Source: Carnegiea gigantea
Taxonomy: Eukaryota; Streptophyta; Magnoliopsida; Caryophyllales; Cactaceae
NCBI GenBank assembly: GCA_029747015.1
Contig: JAKOGI010000447.1
Coordinates: 62,001 to 126,000, forward strand
Direction: 5' to 3'
Length of the DNA stretch: 64,000 nucleotides
Shown: in pieces, positions 22,249-34,310 of the stretch
Layout of the letters: the number at the start of each line of letters is the position of its first letter
Numbering within the stretch: the stretch's first letter is position 1
Made by a program: the position numbers and the translations under genes
Notes under the pieces: model-generated
The model's input: only the letters and a program-made list of their open reading frames with translations
What the model was told of the DNA's origin: nothing
The model's database searches: none

Positions 22249-22345
22249 TAAGTTTCTCCTTGGCCTGGTGTTCGTCCCCATGCTCCCCAAAACACAAAAT
22301 CCAAACAAATCCCACAAACAAGCCCTATACACATTCGGCCTCAAA

Positions 22346-23726
22346 ATGAATTCTACCACGAACTTGACTTTGGAGGAGAGATTTGAAGCACTAATGGAGC
22401 CGAATGAGATATTAATGAAGACCCTTAGTGAATAGGCCAAACGTGACCAACAAACTAAGGCTCAAAATGAGTATCTTTAGAAAACAGCTTGTTGCATATT
22501 TGAAGCAAACACAACAAGTCTATGAAGAACCCCTCCAATCTGATTCTAAAAGGCAAGGGCGTCTGTTAAGCTCTCATCTTGATTCATCTAGTGATGATGA
22601 ATCATTGAGAGTGGCTAGCCCAGAACCACAGATGCAAGCATGTACAAGTGATTTCAAGGTTGAAATTCCAGAATTTGAAGACAAGCTTGATCCTGAAGAG
22701 TTCTTGGATTAGCTACACATGGTCAAAAGAGTTTTTGAGTGCCTAGACATCCTTGAAGATAAGAAGGTGAAGCTGGTTGCCATAAGAATCAGAAAGTATG
22801 CCTCTCTTTGGTGGACAGACTTCTACGCCAATCGAGTAAGAGAAAGGAAAGCCAAGATCAGAACATGAGAGAAGATAAAAGCCAAGCTTAAGGCTCGGTT
22901 TCTACCCCCAACCTACGTTCAAGATTACTATTCCCAAGTCCACCACTTGACAAAAGGTAACCTGAATGTAGGGGAGTATACTTGTGAGTTTGAAAAGCTT
23001 GTAATTAAATGTGATTTACAAGAACCAGATAAACAAACAATCATTAGGTAGTTAGGAGGTCTTAATCCTAGGTATTCTAATATTGTTGAATTACAAGCTT
23101 ATACTTCTTTTGATGAAGTATATGTGCTGGCTCACAAGGTTGAGTAGCAAAAAAAGAATAAACAGCTCCTAAGGCATGAAAATCCAAAACCCCCACCACA
23201 TGACCAAACCGTGAGCAAGGGGAGTTCATCTTACACCCCTAAACCCATGGCATCCATCTCCCCCACTCCACAAAAAAACCAAACTCCACCACAAGGCCTA
23301 CCCCCATAACCTACACCTAAACCCCGTGTCTAAAGATGTTTTAAGTGACAAGGATTTGGGCACTTAGCATCAGATTGTACAAACCGAAGATTTGTTACCT
23401 TAGCCGAAGGGACCGCCACCGAGGAGGTCAAGTTAGAGGAGGAAAGTGAAGAGAAAGATGGGGATATTTTTGAGGAGATAGTGGTAGAGGCAGATCAAGG
23501 TGAAATGCTCGCTTTGGACACTTACCATCCACCAAGAACCAATGAACATCTCGGCCTTCTTCTCACTTTTGGTGAACCACTTAATGCTCCTAATTTTGAA
23601 TTAAGAGTACTTGAGGAAGTGGTTCAAGGTAAGTTTGAAGGGTCCCCTTCATGCAACACTCAAATCAGCAGGGGGAAGAAAAGAAAAGAGTCTCTAAGTT
23701 CAAAAGAGACTTATTTGAATGGCTGA
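22346..23726 (+). pseudogene. Gag of the gag-only element, with acidic tail
   Basis: Starts at ATG 22346 (MNSTTNLTLEERFEAL). It contains FRKQLVAYLKQ, DFKVEIPEFEDKLDPEEFLD, the capsid part with FECLDI and IRKYASLWWTDF, and a CCHC knuckle whose second Cys codon is now TGA (near 23348). An acidic tail follows, TLAEG...EEVKLEEESEEKDGD, open from 23481 to 23726. Several stops and a one-base shift near 22470 break the frame. The last readable residues before the 3' LTR, AFQQGEDEGDP, resemble the polyprotein end of the CRM-like copies, as if all of pol had been removed between gag and the extreme C-terminus. Confidence 0.85.
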
Positions 23727-23811
23727 TTTTATTTCAGCCAAGATTGAAGCAAGAAGATGAGGTAATTACCTAATCTGATTTGTGGGCAGATGCTTTTCAA
23801 CAAGGGGAGGA

Positions 23812-25490
23812 TGAGGGAGATCCCTCCATGCCCCTTGATTTAACGAAACAAATCAATCTAGGTAATTTCATTTTGGTGGCGAAAGGATGAATAAATCATC
23901 CTTAGTTTGTTTAATTAACAAAATAGCAGGTCACGGGTTTAAGTCAGCAGTAAACCCATTTTGGGTGCTTAATTACTTAAGCCTCTTTGAGGTTTAAGTC
24001 CAATATTCTTCAATGGAATTGAAGTTTAGGAAGTGAAGTTTGCACCAAAATAAGTTCATCCCATTTGGACTTCATTTACCCATTCAAATTAGCCAATAAA
24101 CCCAAGGTATCCAAACCGCCTAACAGAACCAGAATATACCCGGATTTGTTCATCTCATTTCTTAAGCTACATTTTGGTTTCAGCTTGGATTTTTACCTTT
24201 TTCGATTTCCTAAGATGTCTACTTTCAGGCCAAGCATTGAATTCCAATCACACATAGAGGAAGTAAAGAGATCAAGTCATTTTGTCAAACCAGCCAATTT
24301 TGGTTTAAAACAGCACGGTTAAATGTTTTAATAGAATTACCTACTTAAACATGGTTTGCCCTTGATTTCTTTACAGCGAGGCTTGTACACACCCTAAGGT
24401 TTTCCCCCATGGCCTGAAAACAAAATCATGCTCGCTTTGTTAAGCTTAATTCAGGTTTGAAAACCGAGTTAAAACTGACCATGAACCTGGTTTGGTGCAA
24501 GCCGGTTGAATTACCTTCATCCATGGGTTTTCTCCTTTCAAGATGGAGTGGCACATGCCCCATGACATCTAGAAGGGTAATGATAAGCTACAAAAGGAAT
24601 TAATCTTGAAAAGAAAAACCAATGGGAAGCAAGGCCAGCAAAAGATGTTCCTTGAAGCTCATTGGCTAGCCGAAAAGTTGTTCTACTTTACGGCTAACCC
24701 TTTTTTATTTACTAGATATCTGGTTGTATTAAGCTTAAATAAGCATGATTAAGATGTAAACTTCATTTGTTTTGCTTTTCTTAATGATTTGGATGTAATT
24801 AGATTAGGTGTAATCAAGCTTTGTACACGGTTAGCACAAACCGTGAGGATTAGCCTAGTTAATACTTTTCCTTCCTAAGAAGGAAAGCGTAGGTGTGCAC
24901 TTGCTAGGTTGCATGCTTGCTAGGCTTATACCTAAGAGCTACACACGGCCATTTTGAAAGATATATCATACTTTGAATGAAAAACCAGTTTGAGTGCATT
25001 TGTGCTTTCGTGCTTTACACATTCAAATACTAAACCTGCTTATACTTAAATAGGCCGGTGAGGGTGGTGTTCAAACATGGTCTTGAACTTGTTTAAGCGG
25101 TGTTTCTATATCTTAATCAAGTTTAGGGGCCCTAAACCTTCATTTTGTGGTGTTTCTGTATCTAAGCAAAGGTTTAGTTCTGTCATTCTACCTTGTTTAT
25201 CTACACGAGTTCAAAGGGAACTAAGCTAGATTTCAGTTTGCAAAGCCGTGTGTTCTTGCTTTCTAGCTTTAGTTTTCATTCAATCCTTTGAAGATACATC
25301 AATTTCCTTTTCCTTTTCCTATTTAGAATCCTTTGATTCTAAATTCCGTCCCTACCTCACGTGTTTGCTGCCTCACAACCCGCATATTACGTACCACTTT
25401 CCTTGAATTTCTTTTGATTGTATTCTCTCTTGGTTTTAAGCTTTCACTCTTAACTTGAGTTTTAGTTGCAACCATCAGAGAGATACATCA
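23812..25490 (+). repeat. Gag-only element 3' LTR, 1,679 bp
   Basis: Follows the polypurine tract AACAAGGGGAGGA. Begins TGAGGGAGATCCC and ends GATACATCA, then the AAAAA target duplication. Confidence 0.9.
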
Positions 25491-25495
25491 AAAAA

Positions 25496-26276
25496 GCTTA
25501 TTAGGACCCTAAAAGACATACTTAAGGAAATCCGGTAAAGGTTTCAACTCTAATGCAGGATCAGAAGTATGAGCAAAAAGAGGGGGATCAGAAGAATCAG
25601 GGGGAAGGGACTCAATATCATTACAGAAATCAATCTCATCATATACGTCATTATCAATCAAACTATCAGCACATGACTCATCACAAGTATACTTATTAAG
25701 CCAATTAACACTGTCACACTCATTACAAATAGCAGGTTGTCTTTGCCGATTAAAAATATTCAACTAAACAGTTATGTTTTTGAAAGACAACTTCAGCATA
25801 CCATTCCTGTAATTGATCAAAGCATTAGAAGTAGCTGGGAAAGGTTGACTGAGAATGACAGGTATTTGGGTCTCAGAGTTAGCGACAGACTTGGTTTCCA
25901 GAATAATAAAATCCACAGGATATATGAACTCACCCACTTTAATTAGAACATTCTTGACTATTCCCCTAGGAGCTCTACTGGAGTGGTTAGCTAACTGGAG
26001 AATCATTCTAGTGGGTTTTAAGTCTATCAATCCCAGCCTCTCATACACCAAACATGGAAGCAAATTAACACTGGCCACTAAATCCAACAGTGTTATATGG
26101 ATGGTCTGGTCCCCTCTAACTATGGTAATGATGGAGCAACCAGGGTCTTTGTACTTAGCTGGGATTTGGCATGACATAATTGAGCTCACATTTGAGGCTA
26201 AGAAAGCCTTCTTTGGGACATTAGTCGTTCCCTTAGTGGTGCACAACTCTTTCAAGAACTTAGCATAAGGAGGCAT
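25496..26276 (-). pseudogene. Athila protease and protease-RT linker
   Basis: The minus-strand frame 25764-26276 (170 codons) carries MPPYAKFLKELC, KYKDPGCSIITI, LLDLVASVNLLPCLVYERLG, LQLANHSSRAPRGIVKNVLI and PVDFIILETKS. This is the Athila protease with its Asp kept but the following Gly of the D-x-G-A box changed to Val. The next frame (25509-25763) is the acidic linker with ELKPLPDFLKYVF leading to RT. It is cut at 25495 by the gag-only element. Confidence 0.88.
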
Positions 26277-27300
26277 CTGCTAGATAGCATCTAAACAGGG
26301 AATGTTGATTTTAACTTGAGAGAAGGTCTCTCTAATATTATCAATATGGTTCTGGCCTTTCTTTTCCTTAGCCTCTTCAGAAACGGTGCAGTAGGTCTAT
26401 GAACCCGCTCAATAGTCAAAGGCTGGGATGTATCATACCCCTTCTTAGATTCATCTTGCTTAATCTCCTCGGGGTCAACTAAGTCAATAGGTCGGGAAGG
26501 GTAAGGGTGAATTAGGATGTCATCAGTAACATCCCTAGACGCAGAATCATTCTCAGGAAGAGATGGTGCAGACAGAGATGGAGAAAACTAAACAGGGACA
26601 TCCACAAGGTCTTGTAAGTCATGATCAATTAAACAACCTAACCTCAGTGAAGTTATTGCATTAACCCTTTTCACATTATCATGCGCTGGTGGGCGCATCG
26701 AAGATGGGCCGACATTTTGGTTGGGTTCTGTCTGACTAGGAAATGTTCCATTCTCCCTATTGGCAGTGACTAGCTGAGACTACTATTCAGCCATGGTCCT
26801 CATTACCTTCTCTAAGCTATTCTGTGATGTCTTTAGATTGTTAAATCTATTATCAATCTCATTATAGCCAGGAGGTGATTGTATATGGGAAACAGGGGGA
26901 GGATGTCTAGGCGCCCCTTGGTAGGGTTGGATAGAAGTGTTTCCAGGGAATATTTCGGTCTGTGTGCTAGGTCCTCCTAGATTCTGGCACTGGGTCTAAG
27001 AAACGTTAGGGTGATTTCGCCACCCTGAATTATAGGTTGGTGCGAAAGGGTCATTTCTTCATATTACATCAATATGCACATTATGAAGATGTATCATATT
27101 ACATACTTCTTCAAATTCACTTAAAAATAAATAAGCATCTTTAAGTCTAGTGAATTTAGGAAGCATCTGAATATAATGTAGTTCCAGTTTCAGGTTCACA
27201 TAGTGCCTAGGGCGGGTAGATTAAAACATGAAGGTAAGGTCGAACGAGGGGGGTAAAAGATCTCATTTAAGGCCTTTTCAGTTCTTTCTTGTCCAACCAT
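26277..27300 (-). pseudogene. Athila gag with large internal deletion
   Basis: The minus-strand ATG at 27298-27300 begins MVGQERTEKALNEI. It runs through HYIQMLPKFTRLKDAYLFL, EFEEVCNMIHLHN and HIDVI, then directly joins RNDPFAPTYNSGWRNHPN near 27050, which in the family lies much further downstream. The core of gag is therefore missing. The part from 27050 to 26277 is proline- and asparagine-rich with several stops and leads into protease. Confidence 0.8.
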
Positions 27301-27588
27301 TTTTTTAAGTTCAAGTTCAGGCTCAGGTTCGACACTAATGAGTCTTCTTCTTTTAGGTTCCCTAACTCAAACAATCGTGCAAGTCCCACACCTACAATCG
27401 TATTTTTGGTCTTTTTCTTGGCAAAGAAAAAAAAAGTCAATAAAAGTAATCTAAAAAACTACTCAAGAAAGAGAATACATAATAAATAGAGACTAATAAT
27501 AAATGAAATGAAGTACAAAACTAATAAAAGACACAAACATCCATAAAAATAGTAAAGCACAAAAAAGTGGTCAATTGAATACTTATCA

Positions 27589-27606
27589 TCCCCGGTAACA
27601 GCGCCA
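27589..27606 (-). promoter_or_regulatory. Athila primer-binding site (Asp tRNA type)
   Basis: On the minus strand TGGCGCTGTTACCGGGGA, near-complementary to the Asp tRNA 3' end used by Athila elements, lies six bases after the 5' LTR end. Confidence 0.87.
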
Positions 27607-27612
27607 AAAACT

Positions 27613-29255
27613 TGTTTGTATAAAAGGTATCCGCAAGCGCACTGTGTCTAACTTGTAGCATAGTCCAGTAAATACGGGTCATCCTACGAAGCGAGTACTA
27701 ATAATTTAACCACTTAATTAGCTAAATTGGTATTAAGGGCTAACCAACTAAATAAGACCTAAGAAATTATTGACACAAGATCACGTTAAACGCTAATTAA
27801 GCTAAAGTAGATAGAGAAAAAATAAATAAAATAAACTTAAAATAAGAAAATAATGAAATGATATAAGTTTATGCCCAGAAAAGCCAACTACAATGCACTG
27901 GGTAACAAAATAAACAAAGTGATACTACTAATAAAATAGACTAATAAAAGTCAAAGCTCAATTGTATGAAACAATTATTGCAATTTGCAAGTGGCCTACA
28001 AGTGCAGGACATGGAGGTTGCATAAATAAATTAAAAAAACAGAGCAAAATAAAGTAAAGTAGAATGAAACAAAAATGAGAAGAGCGCTGACCCCCAAAGC
28101 AATAAAAGCTACTACATATTCAATGCTCAGAGACAAGGAGGCAGGCTCTGCTCCCGAAAAAGTAAGATGCCAACTAAAATAAATAAACAATAAAAGCTAA
28201 ATTAATCAAAATGTAGACTTTGAAGTTGGAAAAACGAAGGGTAAGAAGCAAGAACAGAGCACACCAACATTAGAAAGTAGAGTACGCAAATGAAGAAACA
28301 GAGTACCAGAATGACTGAATTGAACCCAAAACTTGCAACTTAATTCAAGCCGGTTGCCCAATTCTCAACAAAAGCACTAAATAAATAGAAAGAGATTATT
28401 ATTCACTGTTCGAAGTTTTCAACAATGGGTTCTAAGCCCTTGAACCAATAATGGGAAGGACCCAGAAATTGCTAAAATTGTAAATAGAGAATGAAGACAA
28501 TTGAAAAGCTAAATACAACTGAACTATGACTCTGGCTTGATCCCATATTCCTTTGCTGTAGCCTCCATTTATACTTCAACCTCTTCAAACTAGGCCCTTC
28601 GATCGTAGATGTCGAGGACGATGCTGAGGTGTATGCTACGTCAAGAGGTGGAGATTGATGGTAGGCGAAGATGACGGAGATGGTGTGGTGCTGCATGGGA
28701 TTCAAATGAGACAGGTGGAGACGTGGATAGTGATGCGTGGGATTCGAATGAGACTAGTGGAGATGTGGGTGGTGATGCATGGAGTAGAGAGATAGACCAA
28801 ACATGGGAGATGGAGAGAGAGAGTTGAAGCTGCGATGGTGAGGGAAAGCCTAGAATTAGGGGGTGTTCTCTGGGTTTTGTGAGGAGAGAGAAGAAGAACT
28901 AAAGGAGCGGAGAGGGAGTTAAAAGTCACGTGCACAGGTCATATGGTGGGGGGAAATCGATCAGCTGGACTGGGGTAAGGGTTGGGCCGAGACATTTCTG
29001 AGCCCACTGGACCTGATTTTAATTTCCAAATTCGTCTTCTTTTGCTTTTCTCTTAGGCTTTTGTGCTTCTGAACCCGAGATGCCCGAACCAAGTCATTTT
29101 CCTGGCATCGTAATCATCAGCTTCCCACATATTTTCCCATTTATTATAAAACCTATAAGACAAATAAAAATCAAATAAAATCCTAATTTATGTTTATTTC
29201 GAGCATAAAATAAGTACAAGGGGTATAACGAAATGTTATATTTTCGTTGCAAACA
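27613..29255 (-). repeat. Athila 5' LTR (right copy), 1,643 bp
   Basis: Plus-strand start TGTTTGTATAAAAGG and end TTGCAAACA. It contains the same 42-bp duplication as the left copy (28697-28782). The flanking ACTAC (29256-29260) is the degraded target duplication. Confidence 0.88.
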
Positions 29256-32001
29256 ACTACTGAGCCCAATTTATGTTGGGCCCAACTTGAGGCCCAAAAG
29301 CGTATACACTTGATTTAGCAAATTGTCATTATGTATGTCTGATTAAAATTACCTAAAGCCCTTTTCTATACATAAATATCATCCAAGCATTAGGATAGCA
29401 TCAAAATTATTTTTCACCAAGATAAGTATTCGTTTTCTTCTTACTCTCCTCCACCCATCCACCCCCTTCCTCAACCACTTTCATCTCTCTCCTTTAAGCT
29501 CTTAAGTGAGGTAAAACCTTCACCCAACTTTGTTTAATTCTTGGTTTTATGTTGGATTTGATTATGGATCATGTTAACTTGAAATAAATGGTGTTATTTT
29601 GATGTTTAATTGTTGGGTAAACTTAAAAGTATACAAGGGTTGAGGTTGCTCATGATTATGCAAGGTTAAGTTTGAAGTGATGGATTTGGATTGTTTTGTA
29701 TTTGATTTTGTGATCTTTGGCATTAGGAATGGATATCATGATGTTTATGTTGAGTTTGGATGAGTTTAAATGCAAGAATAAGTTGGTCATAAGTTAGGGT
29801 TTGGTGACCAAGCATGGGTTGATTTATTTCTGGCATCAGGTATATTATTTGTGTATAATTGAAAAAAAAAAATCAATCTTGGATGTGGTGTTTAACTTAG
29901 AAAATCAATTGAGGTGATTTTGTATGAAGGGGTAAATCACAAAAACTTCCCCAATTGATTATAAAAGTTCATTTTGGTCATTTACGCAAATAAGTAAGCT
30001 TATAGATGTGCTTTGATTGATTTTCAGAAAGAGAAGAATTGAAAATTTGATGTAGATGATTATGGAGTAAATTTGAGTAAAATGGCTTTGAAAGGTGATG
30101 AGAAAGAACAAAAATTTGTTCAATGATTTTAAAGAGTGATCTTGGAGGGGAATTACGTGAAGAAAAGGGGGCAAACAAGAACAGTAGGGCTGTGAATAGA
30201 CCATAAATAGGGGTCTCTTTATGGTTGAACTGGTACTATTTGGCCCATCAAAAAATTGTTATTTTTGGTAGGTATATAGATACATGCCTTATATTTCAAA
30301 TTCCTTTTGAATCACTTCGTTCTGAATTGTGTGGGAAATGTTATGGCCGTTTTACTAAGACTGCGCAGGATAGTCCCGATCTATGCACAGTTGTGTTTCA
30401 GCTCAATGTTAAGGGTCGTGTTGTGGTAACTAGGTTTTACACTATGAATAAAAGTGTTGCGGGACTTCCAAAGCTTTTCATATTGGGGATTAATAGCTCA
30501 ATCGGAGGTCAGGAGTGAAAGATATGGATTTTCTAAAGTAGACCTTCAAACGATAATATAAGGGAAGAAAGAAATCATGACATTTGGAAATATTATCAGG
30601 AGTTTCTACATAATTATGGATATTACAAAAAAATTACACAGGGCAGTGAATTCAACAACTTTAATTATGTATAGAGGCTTACATGGCTTGGAAAACTTGG
30701 TTACATGGGCATGAGAATAAAATTTGAGAAGTGGGAACAGTAAGGAGTCAAGATCGGTGGTTGTTGGGCCAAACTAGGGCTGTATGAGCTTTCATAAACC
30801 TCACAGCACCCCACTTGGCATTAAACCTTTTATTATTTATTTCAAAAATATCAAAAACCTATATCCTATTTATATCCATGAAGGTCCTTTCATTATCACC
30901 TCAATTATTTCATTTTGGTCTATTTTGCTCCAATTTATTTTACGTCGAGTCCAATAAACCTAACTTATTTATTTTGCAAAATCATGTTAGTATAACTTAT
31001 CTTATGTTGAATTGTTTGAAATGTGGATGCCTTTTTTATTAATCAATTTACATAAAATTACAAATTATGGGAGTGAAAGTTATTTGCTAACTACATTTAC
31101 TTATAACTACATTTCTTAAGTAGAAACGGGGCCTAGTCTGTTGTTTCCCATTGTGCATAAGTATTATCAAGTGAGATTGCATTTTAAAGACTTCAGGTAT
31201 GTTCATTACCTGTATCTTTAGAAATCAGTACATATTTATCAAAATTATAATGTTATGGTAAGTGCATTAATGAATCAGTGTAATTAGTGATTTATTACAT
31301 AATTAGTGACCAAATCATTTATCAGTTACCGGGCATTGCCCTTCAGTTACCTGTGCAGCTTCAGGCTAGGCCCTCTGATTTGCTTGGCAGGTGCATACCT
31401 ATGCATAGATCATAACAGTATCAAGGGGTTTACAAATAGATAATAACTAGGAATGTAGCTTTACATTCATCTCATTCACTGTTTTAACTTAAAATGAATT
31501 GCATAGCGAGCCCCAACCAATTTATGCAGAGATCTTTTAACAATACTGGAATGCATGCACTGAGATTTGGCTCATAGTTTGAAATGTTTTTCATATTTTG
31601 TTTTAGCAAATGTTTAGTGAATCGCCCTTATGCTAGCAAACCAGCCGAAGAAAATAAGTTGAGCAAGGGAGTGTGGAGGGATTAACAGTGACATAATGTG
31701 TGCATATTTTGAAACTATATTTTGAAATCTTTAGTGGACGGAGCTATAGATTACATGGTGAATTGTTTTACTGTGGTATATAAACCTTATGTTCGTTAAT
31801 AGTTGACTGTATATGGTTTGATCATATATGAATGTGTGTGATTGAAGCTATGCTTAGCTATGTTATTTATAGCATACATGCTTCAAGCCTTATCCTTTTG
31901 GACGGTGGTAACACCCTAATCATTGGGTTTACTAGTTATAATTGAGGGAATCAGAATTGTGATTGCAAACAGTGAAACATGCTTAATTAGGATGCATTAC
32001 A
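29256..32001 (+). repeat. Tek-A 5' LTR, part 2
   Basis: Resumes with TGAGCCCAATTTATG after the Athila target copy and ends ATGCATTACA. It aligns along its length with 37121-39519 and 51737-52035 of the 3' LTR. Short reading frames inside (for example 30225-30518) have no homology I recognise and are not conserved as frames in the other LTR. Confidence 0.88.
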
Positions 32002-32005
32002 GTTT

Positions 32006-32017
32006 TGGTATCAGGGC
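32006..32017 (+). promoter_or_regulatory. Tek-A primer-binding site, one mismatch
   Basis: TGGTATCAGGGC, four bases after the LTR end; it differs from the initiator-Met complement at one position. Confidence 0.82.
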
Positions 32018-32460
32018 AGGTTTGATCTTCCTTGATGGAATATGGAGTATATATGGAGAGTGGAGTTAGGAGAGTGAGAAAGTTGGTTAGTGAGGGTTAT
32101 TGTGATATCGTGGAGATTTATGACATCAAGACTTATGATGATCAATACCTATTTATCTTTCCCAGATTCTTCACTTATGTTCCTCCTTGTTAGATGGATC
32201 CATATGCTGTGAAAATAATGTCAGGTACTTCTGTGGCCATTCGCATCTCTTTACTATATGCTAGTGTGGTAGCCTACATGCAAACCCCATTTCTAAGTTT
32301 CATATATGGTCTATACACATAGGCTGTTGTGGGCCTTATCCACAGTTTGCCCTTGGGTTGAGTTTAGGACCCGATATCATGACATTATGATGACTTGAGC
32401 CTGGGGATAGGATGAACCTAGATTTCATTTTGCGAGGCTTAGGCTAACATTATCACTGAG

Positions 32461-32856
32461 TTGTTATTAAGGGAGGAGTTTGAGCTACGAGGGAATAACA
32501 TAGATATTCTGCAGTACATATTTTCATTACATTTTATATCTCCCCCACCATCGCCACCTGCACCTAGCACTCCTCAACGACCAGACAACCTAAAGCCATC
32601 AGGACCTAGAGAGGGGATGCCTATATCTGATGGATCAAATGAGGTCCATATTCTTATAGATCTCCCTGATACACCATAGTTTAGCTCTAATGGTGATCTT
32701 ATGGAAGACTCAGAGAAGGACACAGAATTGGAGGAGCATCAGATTGATCACCATGATAAGAATGCAGAGATTGATGCTTCAGATAATAATTTTAACTTGG
32801 GCGGGAAGCCTAGGGATGAGTCTGATCTAGACTATGGTCCATCTAGGGATCATTAG
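32461..32856 (+). pseudogene. Tek-A leader frame: proline-rich then acidic (possible relic ORF)
   Basis: Between the primer site and gag, one frame of about 131 codons has a single internal TAG (32677-32679). It begins LLREEFELRGNNIDILQYIF, passes a proline-rich part SPPPSPPAPSTPQ, and ends acidic (MEDSEKDTELEEHQIDHHD). There is no ATG at its left end. Position and composition resemble the leader ORF of Tek-B, but I see no convincing residue-level alignment. Confidence 0.35.
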
Positions 32857-33399
32857 ATTGATTTATATTATATGTAGACATCTCAGGCAGATTAATTTTT
32901 GAGCCAGCATGTATATAGGGTAGCTAGTTGGATACATGAATTTTGTGCAGGTTATGATGTTGCATATAGCTAGACAAGTCTTTTCAATTGTGTTGACTTG
33001 TCCCGCCTGCTTCTAGGTATGTGGCGGACTTAGTATATTAGGGCTAAGTAGTGTTTTAGTTAGGAGGTAGCTGTAAAGATTGACCTTGGGTGGTTAGTTA
33101 GATGTGACATTCTTTGTGGAACTACGTATATGTATGTACACGAGCAATTATAGCAATGATACCATGAAGTTTTGCATTACATTTTAATAATATTTGGGCC
33201 ATGCTAGTTGTATCTGTTGTGCATGTATATCTTATATGTTGGTTGTAGTTAGCTGACTAAATTACTCAGCTAAATGGATTGTCAGAATATCAAAATATGT
33301 GTAAACCAATGTAGAAGCCCACATAGAAGAAAATTCAGATCATGGTCAGGAGTCAGGTGACCAAGTTTTGTGTAATGTACCAATAACCCTTAGTGGAAT

Positions 33400-34310
33400 G
33401 CCCTCAATTCCCCCCGAGGTGGTTAGCAATATGGGAACTCCAACGATTAATAGACCTTGGTGTCTGAGCTTATGAAACGGGTAGCCCCAGCACCTTCCGA
33501 AATCCCTCATAAAGACAATAAATTAGCGGATAGGGGTGGGCGATGTAATCCTAAAGTATATGATGGAAAGTATGACCCAGTGGAGCTAAAAGCATGGATT
33601 AGAAGGATAGAAAAGATTTTCACAATAGTGGAGGTTCCGAGGATAAAAAGGTGAACATTGGAACATTTTACCTGACTAAGAGGAAGTAGACTTTTGGTGG
33701 AACACTATTAAGGATAGGTTCTTAGGGCCTTACTTCACTTGGAGAAGATTTCTAGAAGAACCGAAGATGACTGGTAGTATGACTATGATGCAGCATGCTA
33801 GAATAGAACTATCCATGTTTGTTATAGAATTTGTGTCACCTGGAAGACTGAAGATGAGGAGATTTGAAGTGGGATTAGCTTTCTATATTCGCAACCAGCT
33901 AGTTGGTCAACCAATCCTTACCTATCAAAACTTATATGAGCGAGCAACTGAAGTGGAACGAGTGAAGGCTGAATTGAGGGCCTTAAACCCGATTAATTAA
34001 AAAAGAGTTGGATCGAATAAGGAGCTCTGAGCAAGATTGTAAACTAGAAGAAATCTACTCCTGCTCTTCCTAAGAGTCATCTTGTAGGCTTAGTAGAGCC
34101 CTGTGGGGAATGTGGAAGAATTAACCACACCACTCCTGAGTATCGAGTGGGAACTAAGAAATGTATGTGGTGTGGTAGCCCAGAACACCTTATTGCTACC
34201 TGACCCCGAACACTGAAGGCTGTAGACAAGGGCTCCCACCTGCAAGGCCCGCAAGTGTAGGAAGGGCGTATATGTTGAGCAAGAAAGAAAGCTGCCACCT
34301 ATTGTACGGT
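33400..34310 (+). pseudogene. Tek-A gag
   Basis: Capsid-like segments NPKVYDGKYDPVELKAWI and RRIEKIFTIVEVP (33457-33654), then MRRFEVGLAFYIRNQLVGQP, LYERATEVERVKAEL and ALNPIN (33767-34000). Two nucleocapsid knuckles follow near 34090-34205. The first reads CGECGRINHTTPEY, with its last Cys changed to Tyr; the second CMWCGSPEHLIAT meets TGA in place of its last Cys. Frameshifts and stops occur throughout. Confidence 0.82.

Larger units (their letters stand above)
20553..25490 (+). mobile_element. Gag-only LTR retrotransposon (TR-GAG type), 4.94 kb
   Basis: LTRs of 1,680 and 1,679 bp start TGA(T/G)GGAGATCCC and end GATACATCA. They enclose a 1.58-kb interior with a perfect initiator-Met primer site, a gag and a polypurine tract AACAAGGGGAGGA. 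The target duplication is AAAAA (20548-20552, 25491-25495). No protease active site, RT, RNase H or integrase can be read, so any movement needed enzymes from elsewhere. Gag, primer type and LTR ends match the CRM-like family of this window. Confidence 0.88.
14906..29255 (-). mobile_element. Athila-type LTR retrotransposon, minus strand, 14.35 kb
   Basis: Both LTRs begin (plus strand) TGTTTGTATAAAAGG. On the minus strand the right LTR is the 5' LTR. It is followed by an Asp-tRNA primer site, then gag, protease, RT, RNase H and integrase, and then the 3' LTR. The element ends TGTTTG...CAAACA form a 6-bp inverted repeat. Flanks are GATAC and ACTAC, a weak duplication, but host sequence continues correctly (TGAGCCC). 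No env-like gene is recognisable. Pol is split by a gag-only element. Confidence 0.9.

Noticed and set aside
25855..26268. 137-codon plus-strand frame
   Set aside because: An antisense shadow of the Athila protease frame on the minus strand.
30225..30518. 97-codon frame in the Tek-A 5' LTR
   Set aside because: The matching region of the 3' LTR (38040-38350) has stops and shifts, and no domain is recognisable.
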